Shown piece after piece: positions 1 through 12,041 of a stretch of 64,000 nucleotides of DNA. The position numbers were made by a program, and so were the translations under genes. The notes beneath the pieces were generated by a model, which saw only the letters and a list, made by a program, of their open reading frames with translations, was not told where the DNA came from and searched no databases. How positions within the stretch are numbered: the first letter of the stretch is position 1; each line of letters begins with the position of its first letter. The stretch spans positions 40,818,811 to 40,882,810 of the forward strand of contig JAPWDM010000002.1 of NCBI GenBank assembly GCA_035578155.1, in the 5' to 3' direction. Source of the DNA: Brachynemurus nebulosus (lineage: Eukaryota; Arthropoda; Insecta; Neuroptera; Myrmeleontidae).

Positions 1-619
1 AAAAAATCAAATGGATTATCAATCTGTAGGTAAACCGCTATGTTCCTATGGGAACTTTTTTTTCCAAAAAAAAAAAAAAAATTGTGAAAATTGATTATTT
101 TTCGGCCAATCACACTGTGATGGTACCTTAAGTCTAAAATTTTTATTTTGCAGACGCCGAGTTTTTACGTTTGATAGAACCTATAAAAAATAACTTAAAC
201 TACTGTTTTTCTGCTGTAAAATTTTTTCCTATTTAAGTTGAGTGAAACGTAGGTTAACTTGGCACTATTACGTAATGTTCTAATGAATAGTATGTAATAA
301 TCAATAGAAATATGTTTTTTTACTTAAATTGACTTAAGATACTTTGACTTGTGGCCACAGGTTTTTTTTTAATTTTGTATTTTAATTTCACGGTCTCAGT
401 AATATTTGTATTTACTGTAACAAGAAATAACTAGATGTACCTTTTCCTGAAATAGATAAATTTTAATTTAGACCAGTTTTATGTAACAGATTTCCGTATA
501 CTCGCAGATAAACAAACTTTTAACATTTGGACCCAGCTCTTTACAGGGTGACATTTTTTGGAACACATTGTATCCAAATTATTTAGAATTTTCGAACTTA
601 GTCCTCTTTTTGTTTTCAG
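1..619. other. Intron of vasa upstream of first visible exon
   Basis: AT-rich sequence ending in a polypyrimidine tract and an AG acceptor at 618-619. I see no exon in it; the next upstream coding exon must be outside the window because exon 620-799 begins with one base borrowed from a previous exon. Confidence 0.7.
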
Positions 620-3600
620 GTTGGGGCGGTGGTAACGGCGATAATGATAACGATAGCCGACCACGAGGAAGCCGTGGTGGCGGTCGTGGTCGAGGTGGTC
701 GCGGAGGTGGACGAGGCCGTGGTGGTAGTTTCAACGGAGGTGGTGGTGACGATGCTTGGGACGGCGGAAAGAGTTCTGGTGGTGATGGTGACGGAAAAGG
801 TGTGTTTTTAAAATTTTAAATATCTTTCTAATTATTATGATCAAGGTCAGACGCATGCTGCTTATCAAATTTTTTTAATTTTAATTTCAAGGCTAATATA
901 TTAAAATATATTTATTTAAATTAGCAAAAAAAAACTTCTTTGTTCAAAACTATTTTATTTTTAAGTTAGTGAGGTATTGGACAACATATCAAAATGCAAA
1001 TTTTATTAATTGACTATCATTAACCCACTAAAACCTAATACAATATTTATTATGAACGTCATGTTTAATAGCAGTTCCTTTTTTCAAATAATTTAAAAGT
1101 ATCCTTTGTATAATTTAATATTTCTATCTGAATTTGAAACCCAGTACAATTAACGTAACTGCCATTTGAAAATTATCGCTAGTTTTATTTTTATCGCGGT
1201 TTATCCGTCATCCTGATTTTTTATCACAGTTACAGTAAATAATTTGAAGTAAGGAAAATTTTAGTTAAGATATAAAAATTCTTATATTAATCTGTCTTAT
1301 ATTCAGCCCGAATGTAATACAGTGGAACCTCTGATTACGGACACATCTCTTAATTAGACCTTTCCTGGAAAAGTCAGGGAATTTAGAATTTCTGGAATAG
1401 TCAAGGAATTTAAGTCGTAGTCAGGGATTTTTTTCAGTTTTCGCCCCGGCGAGAGCGTCGACTGATAGTTTTTCTAAAAAGTTCTTTGACGACCTTTTTT
1501 TTTGCTCTTTAGTTGTATTTTTTGCCACTGATGAGCAAAGGTCGTCAAAAAACTTTATTTTTAGAAATAATTAGCATTTAAACAAAATTTTTTTCGGAGA
1601 GGCCCTGGAATTTTATTCAGAGTCAGGGAATTTTGAAATTGGTTTTCAATTGCCACCCTGATTTTTTATAACGGTGGCATGTTATACTAAAACCAATGCA
1701 TTCAGTACTCTCTTAAGCGAACCCTTTGTTAACCGGACGCGGACACAATATTTTTTGACGAAGACATATTATTTAGTACATTATTGCTTCCTTTAATATC
1801 TAGTGCGTATGTATACCTATATGGGTTAGGTATAATTTTTCATGTATTAACTTGATAACAATGATTATGTGACCAGGGCTGGGAAAAATGGACCACAGAA
1901 ACCATTTAAAATAGAAAATGGTATCCAAAAATGCACTTAAAATACAAAATGGGAAATGGTTTTGCTGAATATAGAAAATAGAAAATGGAAAATAGCTATT
2001 TAAAATGGATTATAAAATGCAAAATGGTTTTTTTCTTTATATTTATTCTATATATATTTTTATTATTATTTATATTAATAAAAAAAAAAAAAAGTTAAGA
2101 AAATGTCAAACGTACTGAAATTAAATAAGGACAGTCTTCTGAGAAAATATAAAGTTTGTGTAATATGAAAACGAAATTTAACTCTTGAAATATTGTTACT
2201 CAAAAATATTCTAAAATTCAATTCAGCCTTCATATTCAAACCTTGACTATACGCTACAACTGCGACTTCTAAATTACGAAAATCATCTATTCGAAATATC
2301 AAAACATTTCTTATCAACGTGTCTTACAGATAATAGCACACAACTTGAGGCAGAAAAGTTTGATTTGAGACGTTGAGAGAACTGCAGCTCTAATAACAAA
2401 TTAATTCAAGCGACATTGCAACTCGAGTTATAAAAGATTTGAGTCAACTGAATCAACTTACATTTAACTGGACACACAAGAATTTTTTAGATTTCGTTCG
2501 AGTTCTATGATTAATATAATTCATAAGTGTCATACATATGCACTTAAATTTAAGTATACCAACAGACATTTAAATTAATTAAAATTGACACAGCGTTTGA
2601 AAAATTACCAAACTGGATCGGCTGGGACTCGAACCCGGATCTCTTGGTTACCAGCCAAGCGCCTTACCAACTAGGCCACCGATCACTTGTTCGAGTGCCA
2701 CTCCAATTCAGTAATCAATCAAACACAACCTCTCTCTAATGCGAGACGCAGTCTTATACTTTTAATTTCAAATGTTATCGAGTGCCTGTGAAACATTATT
2801 AGTGTATGGCGGATTTTTATCCGTATTTAAACATACACCAATATCCATATGTTCACTCAATGTCCAGCTTTGGCTGATACTTGAACACTCGATGTACTTT
2901 GGCAAATGGCCAATTCATTATGTTAATTAAAATTGACACAGCGTTTGAAAAATTACCAAACTGGATCGGCTGGGACTCGAACCCGGATCTCTAACCAAGA
3001 GATCCGGGTTCGAGTCCCAGCCGATCCAGTTTGGTAATTTTTCAAACGCTGTGTCAATTTTAATTAACATAATGAATTGGCCATTTGCCAAAGTACATCG
3101 AGTGTTCAAGTATCAGCCAAAGCTGGACATTGAGTGAACATATGGATATTGGTGTATGTTTAAATACGGATAAAAATCCGCCATACACTAATAATGTTTC
3201 ACAGGCACTCGATAACATTTGAAATTAAAAGACATTTAAATGTAAAATGGATTCAAATTTTCATTTTAAATACAAAATGGAAAATGGTATGACCGAATTT
3301 ATTTAAAATAGAAAATGCAAAATGCTATTTTGTATTTTAAATACATATTTAAAATGAAATCATTTTAAATAGTTCCCAGCCCTGAATGTGACGATGCTTT
3401 TGTAAACGTTATATTTTTGTAGAAATACCTAAATTCGTTCATGAAATTGATTTGAATTAAAAAAATTTAGAATTAAAAAATTAGTTATGAATACTACCTT
3501 ATTCAATGCTATTATTTACTTTGCCCGTGTTAAGTGGACATCTCTGTTAGCCAGACAAATTTTTGCGTGACACTGATGTCCGGTTAACAGAGGTTCTACT

Positions 3601-6600
3601 GTAATAATACATCATATTGATAAAGACAGTTATTAATTTGTCTATTTTTTGACCGATTTGGATTATTTGCTACGATCGTGTCATTCGTTAACGCGGATAA
3701 TCGAGATTTTATTGTATATCACATGGGCCTTTACTGTTAATCTGAAAACGGATATCATTGTTTTCTTTAAAATTGCATTCTCATTCTGAATTTTTATATA
3801 AAATATGTCAAGGAAAGGTGACGTAACTGACACCTAATGAACGTTTTCACGCAAATTTTAAGAATGAGTATTAAGGTGAATCGATTACAAGAAACTTTCC
3901 AAGTTCAGAATTTGAAATTTTAGTATATTATAGAGAAATATAATTATGATGCATTCACTGACACCATTTAAATAACTTCTGACGTGTAGTTTAGAAGAAA
4001 TAAATTTTCAAAGTTAGAATTTTTAACGTACGAGTAAATGCAAAAGTATGATCAGAGGTGGATCAGGGGTATATATTTAAGTAAGTTGTGTCATTAAAAA
4101 CCAACTTTAGGATTTAAAAAACTGAAAATTATTTTTTTTGTTTTTTTTTTTTGTTTTCGAATTATTAAAAAAATATTATGTTTATATTGGACGCTTAGTT
4201 ATTGTAATAAATAAAAAAAAACACAAAACCGCATTTAATTTTATAATTTTATAAACCATTTTATAATTATTTTTAAAAATAACACCAATATACCCATAAT
4301 AAATTTGTGTATGTATTAGTTATTGTGTGCGTACTCGTCGACTACCAAATTCATTACTTTTAAAATTATTAAAATTAGAAGATTGAATAATAATCAAATA
4401 TTAATACATGATTAATACTGTAACGTGTATTATAAAATTTAACTTATTTTTCTACATATTAAATATATTTTATTCATAGAGATAAAAAATAGACTTTGTA
4501 ATTCATTCGTCAATAGTAATCGATTCACCTTAAATTAATTTTTTTCTAACGATTTTTGGCATTATTTTTAAAAATGAAAAATATATACATACATTCTGTA
4601 TAACTATGTGTATTTTAAGTTTCCCAAAATTAATCAAATACTCCATTATGAATGTGCGCGAGCCATAATGACTTAAGGACGCATCCAGGTGGAACAGTCA
4701 GAATCCAAAGTTTTGTAAAGGATCATAGCTAAGAAAGATATCTCTTTGAGGCTGGCCAAACGCGCAGTTTAATATTCTGGTAGTTAGTTTGATTATCGGA
4801 TCGGAGACTATAGCATCTATACTATTGTAGTTTCAGTAGTCCATGTCCAACCCGATTTCGTAAAGTAGAATCATAGATGTGCGGGAATTTTAATCTAACA
4901 AAGACGTTCATGTAAAATACTGAACCATATGTTTCAGAAAAACCAAGAGAAATTTATATCCCACCGGAACCAACCACCGATGAAAGTGAAATATTTTCAA
5001 TCGGAAATGAAACCGGCTTGAATTTCGATAAATTTGATGAAATTGATGTTAAAGTATCCGGTGAAAATATACCTCAACCAATTACCTCATTCGATGAATC
5101 TGGTCTACGTCCGTACCTGCTCGAAAATGTACGAAAGTCAAAGTATACGAAACCGACCCCAATTCAGAAACATGCTATTCCAATCATAATGGACGGTCGT
5201 GACGTGATGGGATGCGCTCAAACTGGATCCGGTAAAACGGCCGCCTTTCTATTACCTATTCTGCACAAGCTTTTAAGTGAACCAACAGATATTGTAAGTT
5301 TTCTCCCCTTAAAGAACATTTTGGAGATGTTTTATTGGATCTAAATCAATAAAATATTTTATTTCAGATAGTAGATTCCAGTCATTGTGAACCTCAGGCT
5401 ATTATTATGTCCCCCACTCGTGAGTTAGCGATTCAAATTCACGACGAATGTCGAAAATTTTCACATGGTTCCATCATTAAGGTAATCGTTGCGTATGGTG
5501 GTACTGCTGTGTTTCATCAAGCCAAACAATTATTTAACGGGTGCCATATTCTCGTTGCTACACCTGGACGACTGTTCGATTTTGTTAGCAAAGGAAAAGT
5601 TACCTTCAATTCTGTACGATTTGTTGTTTTAGACGAAGCTGACAGGTAAATATTCATTTTGAGATATTTTTTTACTGTAACGAATCTTCTAAAACGATGC
5701 ACTATTTATGAAATATTTACTGTCAAAATATTTCGATATCGATAGTATTATTTTGATTATTTTATTACAAACTCTTGACTTTTCTCTTTCACAAAATTTT
5801 ATGATTTCACTATGATATACCGCTTACAAGATATTTGCTGACAGAAGTTTTCAGTACCGAAACTTTATACAATTGAATCATTTTAATGCATTTGAAATAT
5901 CCTCAAATCTTTACCTTATCTTCATTTTTCGATAATTAAATTGAAGACATGAGTGGATAAAGGAGAACTTCAGTAAGTATCTTACGCTGAAGTATCATAT
6001 ATTACTAAAATTTGGTTTTATTACGTCCAATAGTTTTGTAGAAATTCAATAGTAAACATGTGCTATTGTATGGGAAGTATAGTCAATACCTATAAATAAA
6101 ATAGAAGGGTCTGTCTGTGATTTTTGAATTTTTAAGTATTAGTATGTTTTTCAGTTAGCAAATTCGACATATATCCCAAATATACCTTTAAAAAAATTTT
6201 TGTCTGTCTGTACGAACCGATTTAACTCAAAAACTATTAAAGTTATTGAGTTGAAATTTACAGGGAATATAGATATTAACCTCCCGATCAATCTTAGCCA
6301 CATTTTAATGTGATCTCCCAAATGGTTATGTACAGGATGATTTAAATAGAATCTTCATTAAAAGTTTATGGTCTTCTAAATAAAATCGATTTTTGAAAAT
6401 TTGGTTATAGAAGTTTTCAATTATGAAGATTTTAATTAAAATATTTTTAACTTGGTGTCATTTCCGGTTATACCGGAAGTTGACACCAGATTTGTTATTT
6501 GAAGTGTTTTTGACAGCAAATTTGAATTCGCTGGAAATTGTTACTAATATTCTATGTGACAGTGACATTTCAGCTTTTTGAATTGATACAGGGTGGTCAC

Positions 6601-9054
6601 ATAAAGCATTTTTTTAAATATTTTTCTTTTATTGTGCAAATCTTTTTTTTTTTTTCAAATGAATCACCTCTATTTTTTATCATAACTATGTAGAAAAATA
6701 TAGATGGCGAGCAAAAAAAAAAAAACGGCCCCAACTCCTCATTTTACGACAAGCAAACAAACCTACCCCGCTGTAGATCTACCCTACTGTTGTAGACCCC
6801 CCATTTACATCTCACGGACTCCCTGAAGGTCAATATAGACTACTTTGGGAATCACTGGGCTAAATTATCAACGTAATTCAAAACTCTTTCAATAAGAATT
6901 GTAGATACCGATGGCGTAACCGATTGCTATAGTCAAGAGTTTTATAGTTCTTATGGCTTTCGAGCTATGATGCAAACTTATAGATTTAAATGGAAAGTAT
7001 GTTTAAGAGTTTTTCAAAACTATCAATAACATTCAAATTCCCATTGTTCTGTCTCATATTTTTTTTTTATTTATATCTCATAAATTGTACGTAATTTTTG
7101 TCACAAAATCTTAGGAATTTTTGCTCTTTATAGAATGTTAGACATGGGATTTTTACCGGAAGTCGAGAAACTGATGAGTCACGAAACAATGGTTGCAGCG
7201 ACAGAACGACAAACGCTAATGTTTTCCGCCACGTTCCCCGAAGAAATTCAACGACTTGCCGGACAATTTTTAAACAATTATCTTTTCATTACCGTGGGTA
7301 TTATCGGTGGTGCTTGTTCCGACGTAACTCAAACATTTTACCAAGTTGATAAATTTAGTAAACGCGCTAAACTAATCGAAATTTTACAAGAAGAAGGTAC
7401 CGAGCGTACATTAGTGTTCGTGGAGACAAAACGTAACGCGGATTTCTTAGCTTCGGTGTTGTGTGAAAACGATTTCAAAACGACCAGTATTCATGGTGAT
7501 CGTTTGCAGCGGGAACGTGAAGAGGCACTTGGTGATTTTAAAAGTGGTCGCCGAAATATTTTAGTCGCCACCGGCGTAGCGGCTCGCGGTTTAGATATCA
7601 AGAATGTTAAACATGTGATAAATTACGATTTACCAAAGGGAATTGACGAATATGTTCATCGAATTGGTCGAACTGGTCGTGTAGGCAACAGCGGAAAAGC
7701 TACAAGCTTCTACGATAGTAATCAGGTAAAAACCTAAACGATAATTATGCAGAAGCACGACTCCACCTATTTTTGGCTCTAAAAGAAAAACTAATAATCC
7801 GATTTTAATGATTTTTTTTTTTAATATTCGCCGCTACAGCGGATTAGCTAAAAAAAATACTACAAATCGATACCGATAATGGAAAGACTGGAAAATGTTT
7901 TAAAATTTGATAAAATTTTAAAATAAAATTTTTTCCAATTTTCTTTTGTCATTTTGTGTGTGTGCGTTTACATGTGTTTGAGTGCATAGTCTAGTAAAAC
8001 TGACTAAAATAAATACTTTTTCAAGAATAAAAAAAATCGATATCACGCTGCGTTTTCGAAATATTGAGCGCGAAAATTAGAAAAATTGATTTAATTTTGG
8101 CGACTACGATTACCTCAACACCGTGTTTTGAGTGCATATTCTGGTAAAATGGGTCAAAATGAACATTTTTTCAAAAATTAATAGTAAATGATAATATAAA
8201 AGCTAGGTGGTGAAGTTAGTTTAGTTAGTTTTGACAATATACTTCGACTTTGATATAAAAACTAGGTGATGAGGTTAATTAAGGTTAGGTTAGTTTATAA
8301 ATAATAAATACATATGGAATGCCATAATGTTAAGCCTCAAATCTATTAATATTAGGTTAGTTTAGTTACTTTTGACAATATACTTCGATTTCGACACGCA
8401 TGCGTACAAAATAAAAAAAGAAAATAAAAAAAAATTGTTTTTTTTTTCAAATTTAAGACAGTTTTCAAGCATTTCTAGAACTGATATCGAGTTGTAGTTT
8501 TTTTTTTAACTAATCCACCGTAGCGGCGAACATTTAAAAAAAAATCAATAAAATCGGATCATGAGTTTTTCTTTTAGAGCCAAAAATAGGTGGAGCCGTG
8601 CTTCTGCATAATTAACCACATAAACATATTCAGGAATACTACAAGGAGATCGAACGTGCCCTTTGCTCTTTACTTTCTTTTACGCTTGACATTGAATAGT
8701 ATTTTAAGAAAAATGAAGCTGCCTACTTTAAATCTTTGTAATCTTTTTAACCAATATTATCGTTTTTCATCTAGGATGCCGCATTGGCGAAAGATTTAAT
8801 CAAAATTTTACGACAAGCTGGTCAACCAGTACCTGATTGGTTGTTGCGAGATGAAAATGCAGGTGGTAGTGGAGGTTTCCGGGCCAATTCAAATTTCGGC
8901 GGTCGAGACGTAAGAGGGGTAAGTGACAGTGATCTTTTTCAACCATTAATTTCCGCTAAATTCTATTTTTAATTTTTTTTTTTTGTAAATTAAGGATGAT
9001 TTTGGTGCTGCTCCATTAAATAATGAGCCAGCCATTGAGGAAGAAGAATGGTGA
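620..9054 (+). CDS. vas: Vasa DEAD-box RNA helicase, 3' part of gene (six exons; 5' end off window)
   Basis: ATP-dependent RNA helicase of germ cells, acting in germ-plasm/nuage and the piRNA pathway. Exons by splice signals and phase: 620-799, 4938-5293, 5368-5645, 7134-7725, 8775-8918, 8995-9054 (stop TGA 9052-9054). The first visible exon is Gly/Arg/Asp-rich (RGG-like) and starts in phase 1, so upstream exons lie left of the window. Visible helicase motifs in order: Q motif ([12 protein letters not shown]), motif I AQTGSGKT, Ia PTRELA, Ib TPGR, II DEAD (split by the 5645/7134 intron), [37 protein letters not shown]. The leader [10 protein letters not shown] and the acidic C-terminus ending in EEEEW are typical of Vasa rather than PL10/DDX3. 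All five introns keep the frame and no domain residue is missing. The alternative, another DDX3-family member, is unlikely because of the Vasa-type ends. Confidence 0.95.
2616..2684 (-). repeat. tRNA-Thr(GGT)-like head of a SINE
   Basis: On the minus strand a cloverleaf can be drawn. The acceptor is GATCGG/CCGATC, the D arm GCC..GGC around TAGTTGGTA, the anticodon stem CTTGG/CCAAG with loop CTGGTAA (anticodon GGT, Thr), and the T loop TTCGAGT. The T stem has one mismatch and the unit is short (69 nt). It continues into a non-tRNA body (CAGTTTGGTAATTTTTC..) shared with the neighbouring palindrome. I therefore call a tRNA-derived SINE rather than a working tRNA gene. Confidence 0.6.
2759..3231. 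repeat. 473-bp near-perfect palindrome (arms about 234 bp, 5-base loop)
   Basis: Reading outward from the loop at 2993-2997, the left arm (2759-2992) and right arm (2998-3231) are reverse complements for their whole length, with no mismatch noticed by eye. The arm tips contain the 3' part of a tRNA-derived unit (box B GGTTCGAGTCCC). Such a structure can extrude as a cruciform, or its transcript can fold into a long perfect hairpin. Confidence 0.85.
3875..4529. mobile_element. piggyBac-like MITE (TTAA target) in vasa intron
   Basis: Inverted ends GGTGAATCGATTAC (from 3875) and GTAATCGATTCACC (to 4529) are each flanked by TTAA (3871-3874 and 4530-4533). The 655-bp interior is AT-rich with no ORF. 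The TTAA duplication is the piggyBac signature. Confidence 0.65.
5646..7133 (+). other. Vasa intron splitting the DEAD box region
   Basis: No exon seen. It carries repeat-like AT-rich sequence, including an inverted pair around 6452-6485 (GGTGTCA..TTCCGG / CCGGAAGTTGACACC). The acceptor is TTTATAG at 7127-7133. Confidence 0.5.
7744..8612. mobile_element. TA-target MITE with long terminal inverted repeats, in vasa intron
   Basis: The inverted ends start ATTATGCAGAAGCACG at 7744 and match for about 50 bp the reverse complement ending at 8612. Both are flanked by TA (7742-7743, 8613-8614). The sub-terminal stretch with GCGGATTAGC..ATCGATACCGATA recurs in the element at 22321-22704, so the two belong to one wider family. 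No transposase. Confidence 0.65.
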
Positions 9055-9785
9055 GCACAGTTGATGAACGAATTTATTGTTAACTTTGTTAAGAGTTAAG
9101 TTTTTGGTTCCTTGTTTATTAAAAATGAAATTTAAAAATTTTTTAATTGTGTTATTTTTACGTATTTGTCAACAAGTTAAATTTAATTTTGTTTTTGTAG
9201 TGAAGTCATTTTAATTATCACTAGTGATACTTTTTAATTTTGTTTTTTTTACTTATTGAATACCAAATTAAGTATCACTAGCCTTTTTAATTTTAAGGAT
9301 AAGGACTTGTGTATGATTTTGTAAAATTGTCCGTGTTACTGATTTTATATAGGAAACAGTTAATTTTTTAAAAGGTCAATAAAAGGCTAAAAAGTTTCAT
9401 ACAGAAGTTATAAAATAATTTTAATAAGTATTAACCCTTTGTGACCACAAATAAATGGTAATTTTACCCTTCTACTACCGGAGAGAAATCCTAATGTCCA
9501 GAATCGAGTTATCTCCCAACCACATGTATGATAAAAAATGTTATAAACCCATAATTTTAACCGTCGAGACCAGGATTGTGACGGTTAATCGATTTTTCTA
9601 TGAAATTATGTATGTGTATCTACCTAGAATTTTGTATACCTAATGCTAGACACTAATCTTTTTTTAGCGTTGACGGATAGCAGAAATTGACGAATGATCG
9701 AGTGATGGTTAATCGAAATTCTACTGTACTATAAACCCTTACAAATAGTTGTTATCGAATGTTTTTGATATAAAAAATCATACAA
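9055..9785 (+). other. vasa 3' flank, probable 3' UTR
   Basis: AT-rich non-coding sequence after the vasa stop. A canonical AATAAA lies at about 9376 and is a candidate polyadenylation signal. The TTAACCCTTTGTGACCAC at 9431 resembles a piggyBac-type terminus, but I found no convincing partner end. Confidence 0.4.
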
Positions 9786-9789
9786 TTAA

Positions 9790-10078
9790 CCCTTTGCACT
9801 CGATAGGCACCGCCACAGCGACATAATAAATACCTTTTGCACTCGAAAGGCACCTCTCAGGCGCCATGCCATCCTGTTCTTTACTTCAAATATCACACTA
9901 AGGAAAATTATAAAATTTAATATTAAAATATAATGTTTGTAATATGCAAATAAATATAAAATATGTAAGTAAACTACTTTTGTTTAAAATACTTAGCTTT
10001 GATGTATTACAATTTTTTATTAAAACTACTGTCGAGTAGCTGAGTAGCCATACTAAAAAATGGTTCGAGTGCAAAGGG
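9790..10078. mobile_element. piggyBac-like MITE (TTAA target)
   Basis: Ends CCCTTTGCACTCGA (9790) and TCGAGTGCAAAGGG (to 10078) are exact inverted repeats flanked by TTAA (9786-9789, 10079-10082). The left end is partly repeated internally (TTTTGCACTCGAAAGGCACC near 9835). The 289-bp element has no coding potential. Confidence 0.75.
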
Positions 10079-10082
10079 TTAA

Positions 10083-11203
10083 GTTTTTGGAACAAAAAGA
10101 ATCATATATTCGCATGTGTCGTAATTCGAAGATATTTTTATTTTTGTATCAATTTTTTTTTTTTTACTAACTTAGTTTATACTCCGGGAGATAATTCGGG
10201 CTTAAGACAAGAAGTATATTTTGTTTTGGGAGACAATCGCTCTCCTACTGTATCTACTTAAATAAAAGTATTAATAATGGCCTTCTACATTATGGTTGGA
10301 TTGACTCTTTGCTAGTTGAAGGGTTAAATTCTTAAAAGTATTAATAAAGTCTTGTACACACGCTTCATAAAGTTTTGAACTTGCATGTTAATCAAGGGTT
10401 AAATGTATGGAAAAACATCACAAAATTACTCAAAAACCGAGCTAATTAAAAACATTTGAAATACAAAAGCAAAAAATAGTTAACCAAGGTGCTGTGACAA
10501 CCTAATCGTTTTGTTTACGAAATACAGAAAAGCTTTAATTCTAAATATGTTGTTATAAATCCATACATGTTAAATGATTAGTTATTAATAGTAGAAATAG
10601 TTCCTAATTATTTAACAGTTTTCAAAATATTTTTTGAGAATCTCAGTGCTTTTAATATTACAATACGATTGCCTCTCTTTAGTTTTTCATCTTTGTCGTG
10701 AACATTCCTCACAATACTTTGTGATAAAATTTTGTGTATATAATTAAAAAAAAAAAATACAATAGCATTATATCGTTAATTTGATATTTCTGAATTATTT
10801 TTGTATTGAAAAATATAAAAATAAAATTTTTTATTACTTAAAGTCGTAATTGTTCTTGTTTACTTCATTAGAAATAAGGATTTTTTTTAAATAAATTTTA
10901 GTAATAAGTTTTTTTTGTAATTGCTGACATCTACGATTTTCTTTTTTTTTGTTACAAATATATTTTTTCTAGTTTTTGTAATTTATCTTTTTTTTTTTTT
11001 TTCAAATTTGTTGCCCTCAAGGCGCTAGCAAGCACATTGCTCAACTTTCCTTTTAGCAATTACATCGAAAAATTAAAAATACTTTCAACTTGCTACCTCA
11101 ACATGTGCGTATCTCTCTCACTTTCTTCGTTCTACTGAGACGATGGCGAACACAAATGGTTAACAATAAACAATGTATGCCTGGTTAACTGATATTTTTT
11201 TTA
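10083..11203. other. Intergenic DNA downstream of vasa, no gene seen
   Basis: AT-rich with homopolymer T runs. I see no ORF with protein-like composition, no RNA gene and no clear element ends. Confidence 0.5.
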
Positions 11204-11369
11204 GGCTGCGGTTACATTGGATACGAATTCGTACGAAAATTGATTCGTACGAGCTCGTACGAAACTCATTCGTACGACTGTGCGGTTACTTTGGATAGGG
11301 AATCGTAATACGAATTCGTATTTAAATTTAAACTGAAAACCGTTAATACATATTGCATGATATCAAACA

Positions 11370-11593
11370 ATGGATCCAGCTACCGAATCTTATTTATTAG
11401 AATCATCGTTTTTAAAATTTCTAATTATAGAAAACAAACAATTCTGGGTAAACGATTATTTATTATTCATGTAGAGCAAAAAAAGCTGAGTTCTGGACTT
11501 TCTTGGAAAAAATTTTTCAAGACGAACAGAAATTTTTAGAGTACTTGAACATGTCACAAGTCACATTCAATTATATTTTAAAATATACTGAAT
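11370..11593 (+). pseudogene. Harbinger transposase N-terminal remnant
   Basis: From the ATG at 11370 the reading gives MDPATESYLLESSFLKF and then QFWVNDYLLFM followed by a stop. After a one-base shift it continues as AEFWTFLEKIFQDEQKF and LEYLNMSQVTFNYILKY. The layout W-V-x..Y, E-F-x-T, DE.KF..Y.xMS..TF.Y matches the start of Harbinger/HARBI1-type transposases. The DDE catalytic part is missing. It is frameshifted, truncated and not functional. Confidence 0.6.
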
Positions 11594-11701
11594 TTCAGCT
11601 TCAATATTTAGCTAATTATTCATTACACATACTTAAAATGTTTTTGTTAGGTTAGCTTAGTTTTGTTATATCGTAATATGTATATATATTTATTTAAAAA
11701 A

Positions 11702-11833
11702 TTATTTAAACATTTCCTCTACCACCTCATTCCACAATTTTTTATTTAACTTTCTATTATGACAGTATTTATGCTTTTGATCCCTTAAAGACCACCTTTG
11801 GTCAACAAAAATGATTATTTTTTCTAAATCCAT
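11702..11833 (-). pseudogene. MADF-domain (Myb/SANT-like) remnant of Harbinger second protein
   Basis: A 43-codon minus-strand reading begins MDLEKIIIFVDQRWSLRDQ and ends KLWNEVVEEMFK. The pattern I..V..R..L.D..H..Y.NR..-..-W..V is that of MADF DNA-binding domains, which PIF/Harbinger elements encode as an accessory protein. Only the first half of the domain remains. It could in principle be spliced to a lost exon. Confidence 0.5.
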
Positions 11834-12041
11834 CATTTTTTCGTACGAATTCGCTTCAAAAACAAAATATTTTGGTCGTATCAAAAAGTCGTACGAGCTC
11901 ATACGAAAGAGTCGTAAGCAGTGTAACCACGCATGTCTAAATGTATGCATTTGTTTAATTCGTATTAACTCGGATAAACTCGTACGAATTCGTACGAATA
12001 AATTTTCGGATGAATTCGTATCCAGTGTAACCGCTATCTTA

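Larger units (their letters stand above)
1874..3384. mobile_element. hAT-type foldback element with 8-bp target duplication
   Basis: Ends are CAGGGCTGGGAA at 1874 and TTCCCAGCCCTG ending at 3384. Flanking octamers are TATGTGAC (1866-1873) and AATGTGAC (3385-3392), a 7/8 match, as expected for hAT elements. Both subterminal regions are runs of AAAATGGAAAATAG-like sequence. The centre holds the 473-bp palindrome with tRNA-like units. No transposase is visible, so it is non-autonomous. Confidence 0.7.
1320..3601. mobile_element. pogo/Tigger-like (TA target) element carrying nested insertions, in vasa intron
   Basis: The ends are inverted: CAGTGGAACCTCTG at 1320 and CAGAGGTTCTACTG ending at 3601. 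Both are flanked by TA (1318-1319 and 3602-3603). The CAGT(G/A)GA..CTCTG terminus and TA duplication fit the pogo/Tigger branch of the Tc1/mariner superfamily. About 1.5 kb of the interior is a later hAT-type insertion (1874-3384); without it the element is about 770 bp and has no transposase ORF. Confidence 0.6.
11204..12038. mobile_element. Degraded PIF/Harbinger element
   Basis: The inverted termini share GCGGTTACA.TGGATACGAA (left end starts GGCTGCGG, right reverse complement starts GATAGCGG). Both are flanked by the trinucleotide TTA (11201-11203 and 12039-12041), the usual PIF/Harbinger target duplication. Inside are remnants of both usual proteins: a transposase N-terminus on the plus strand and a MADF-type DNA-binding protein on the minus strand, in convergent orientation. 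At 835 bp it is an internally deleted copy. Confidence 0.7.

Noticed and set aside
2616..2684. Functional tRNA-Thr gene
   Set aside because: T-stem mismatch, 69-nt length, a shared non-tRNA 3' body and repetition in a palindrome fit a SINE better.
9431..10330. Larger piggyBac-like element around the 9790-10078 MITE
   Set aside because: The left TTAACCCTTTG has only a 5-base inverted match at the candidate right end, too little to support an element.
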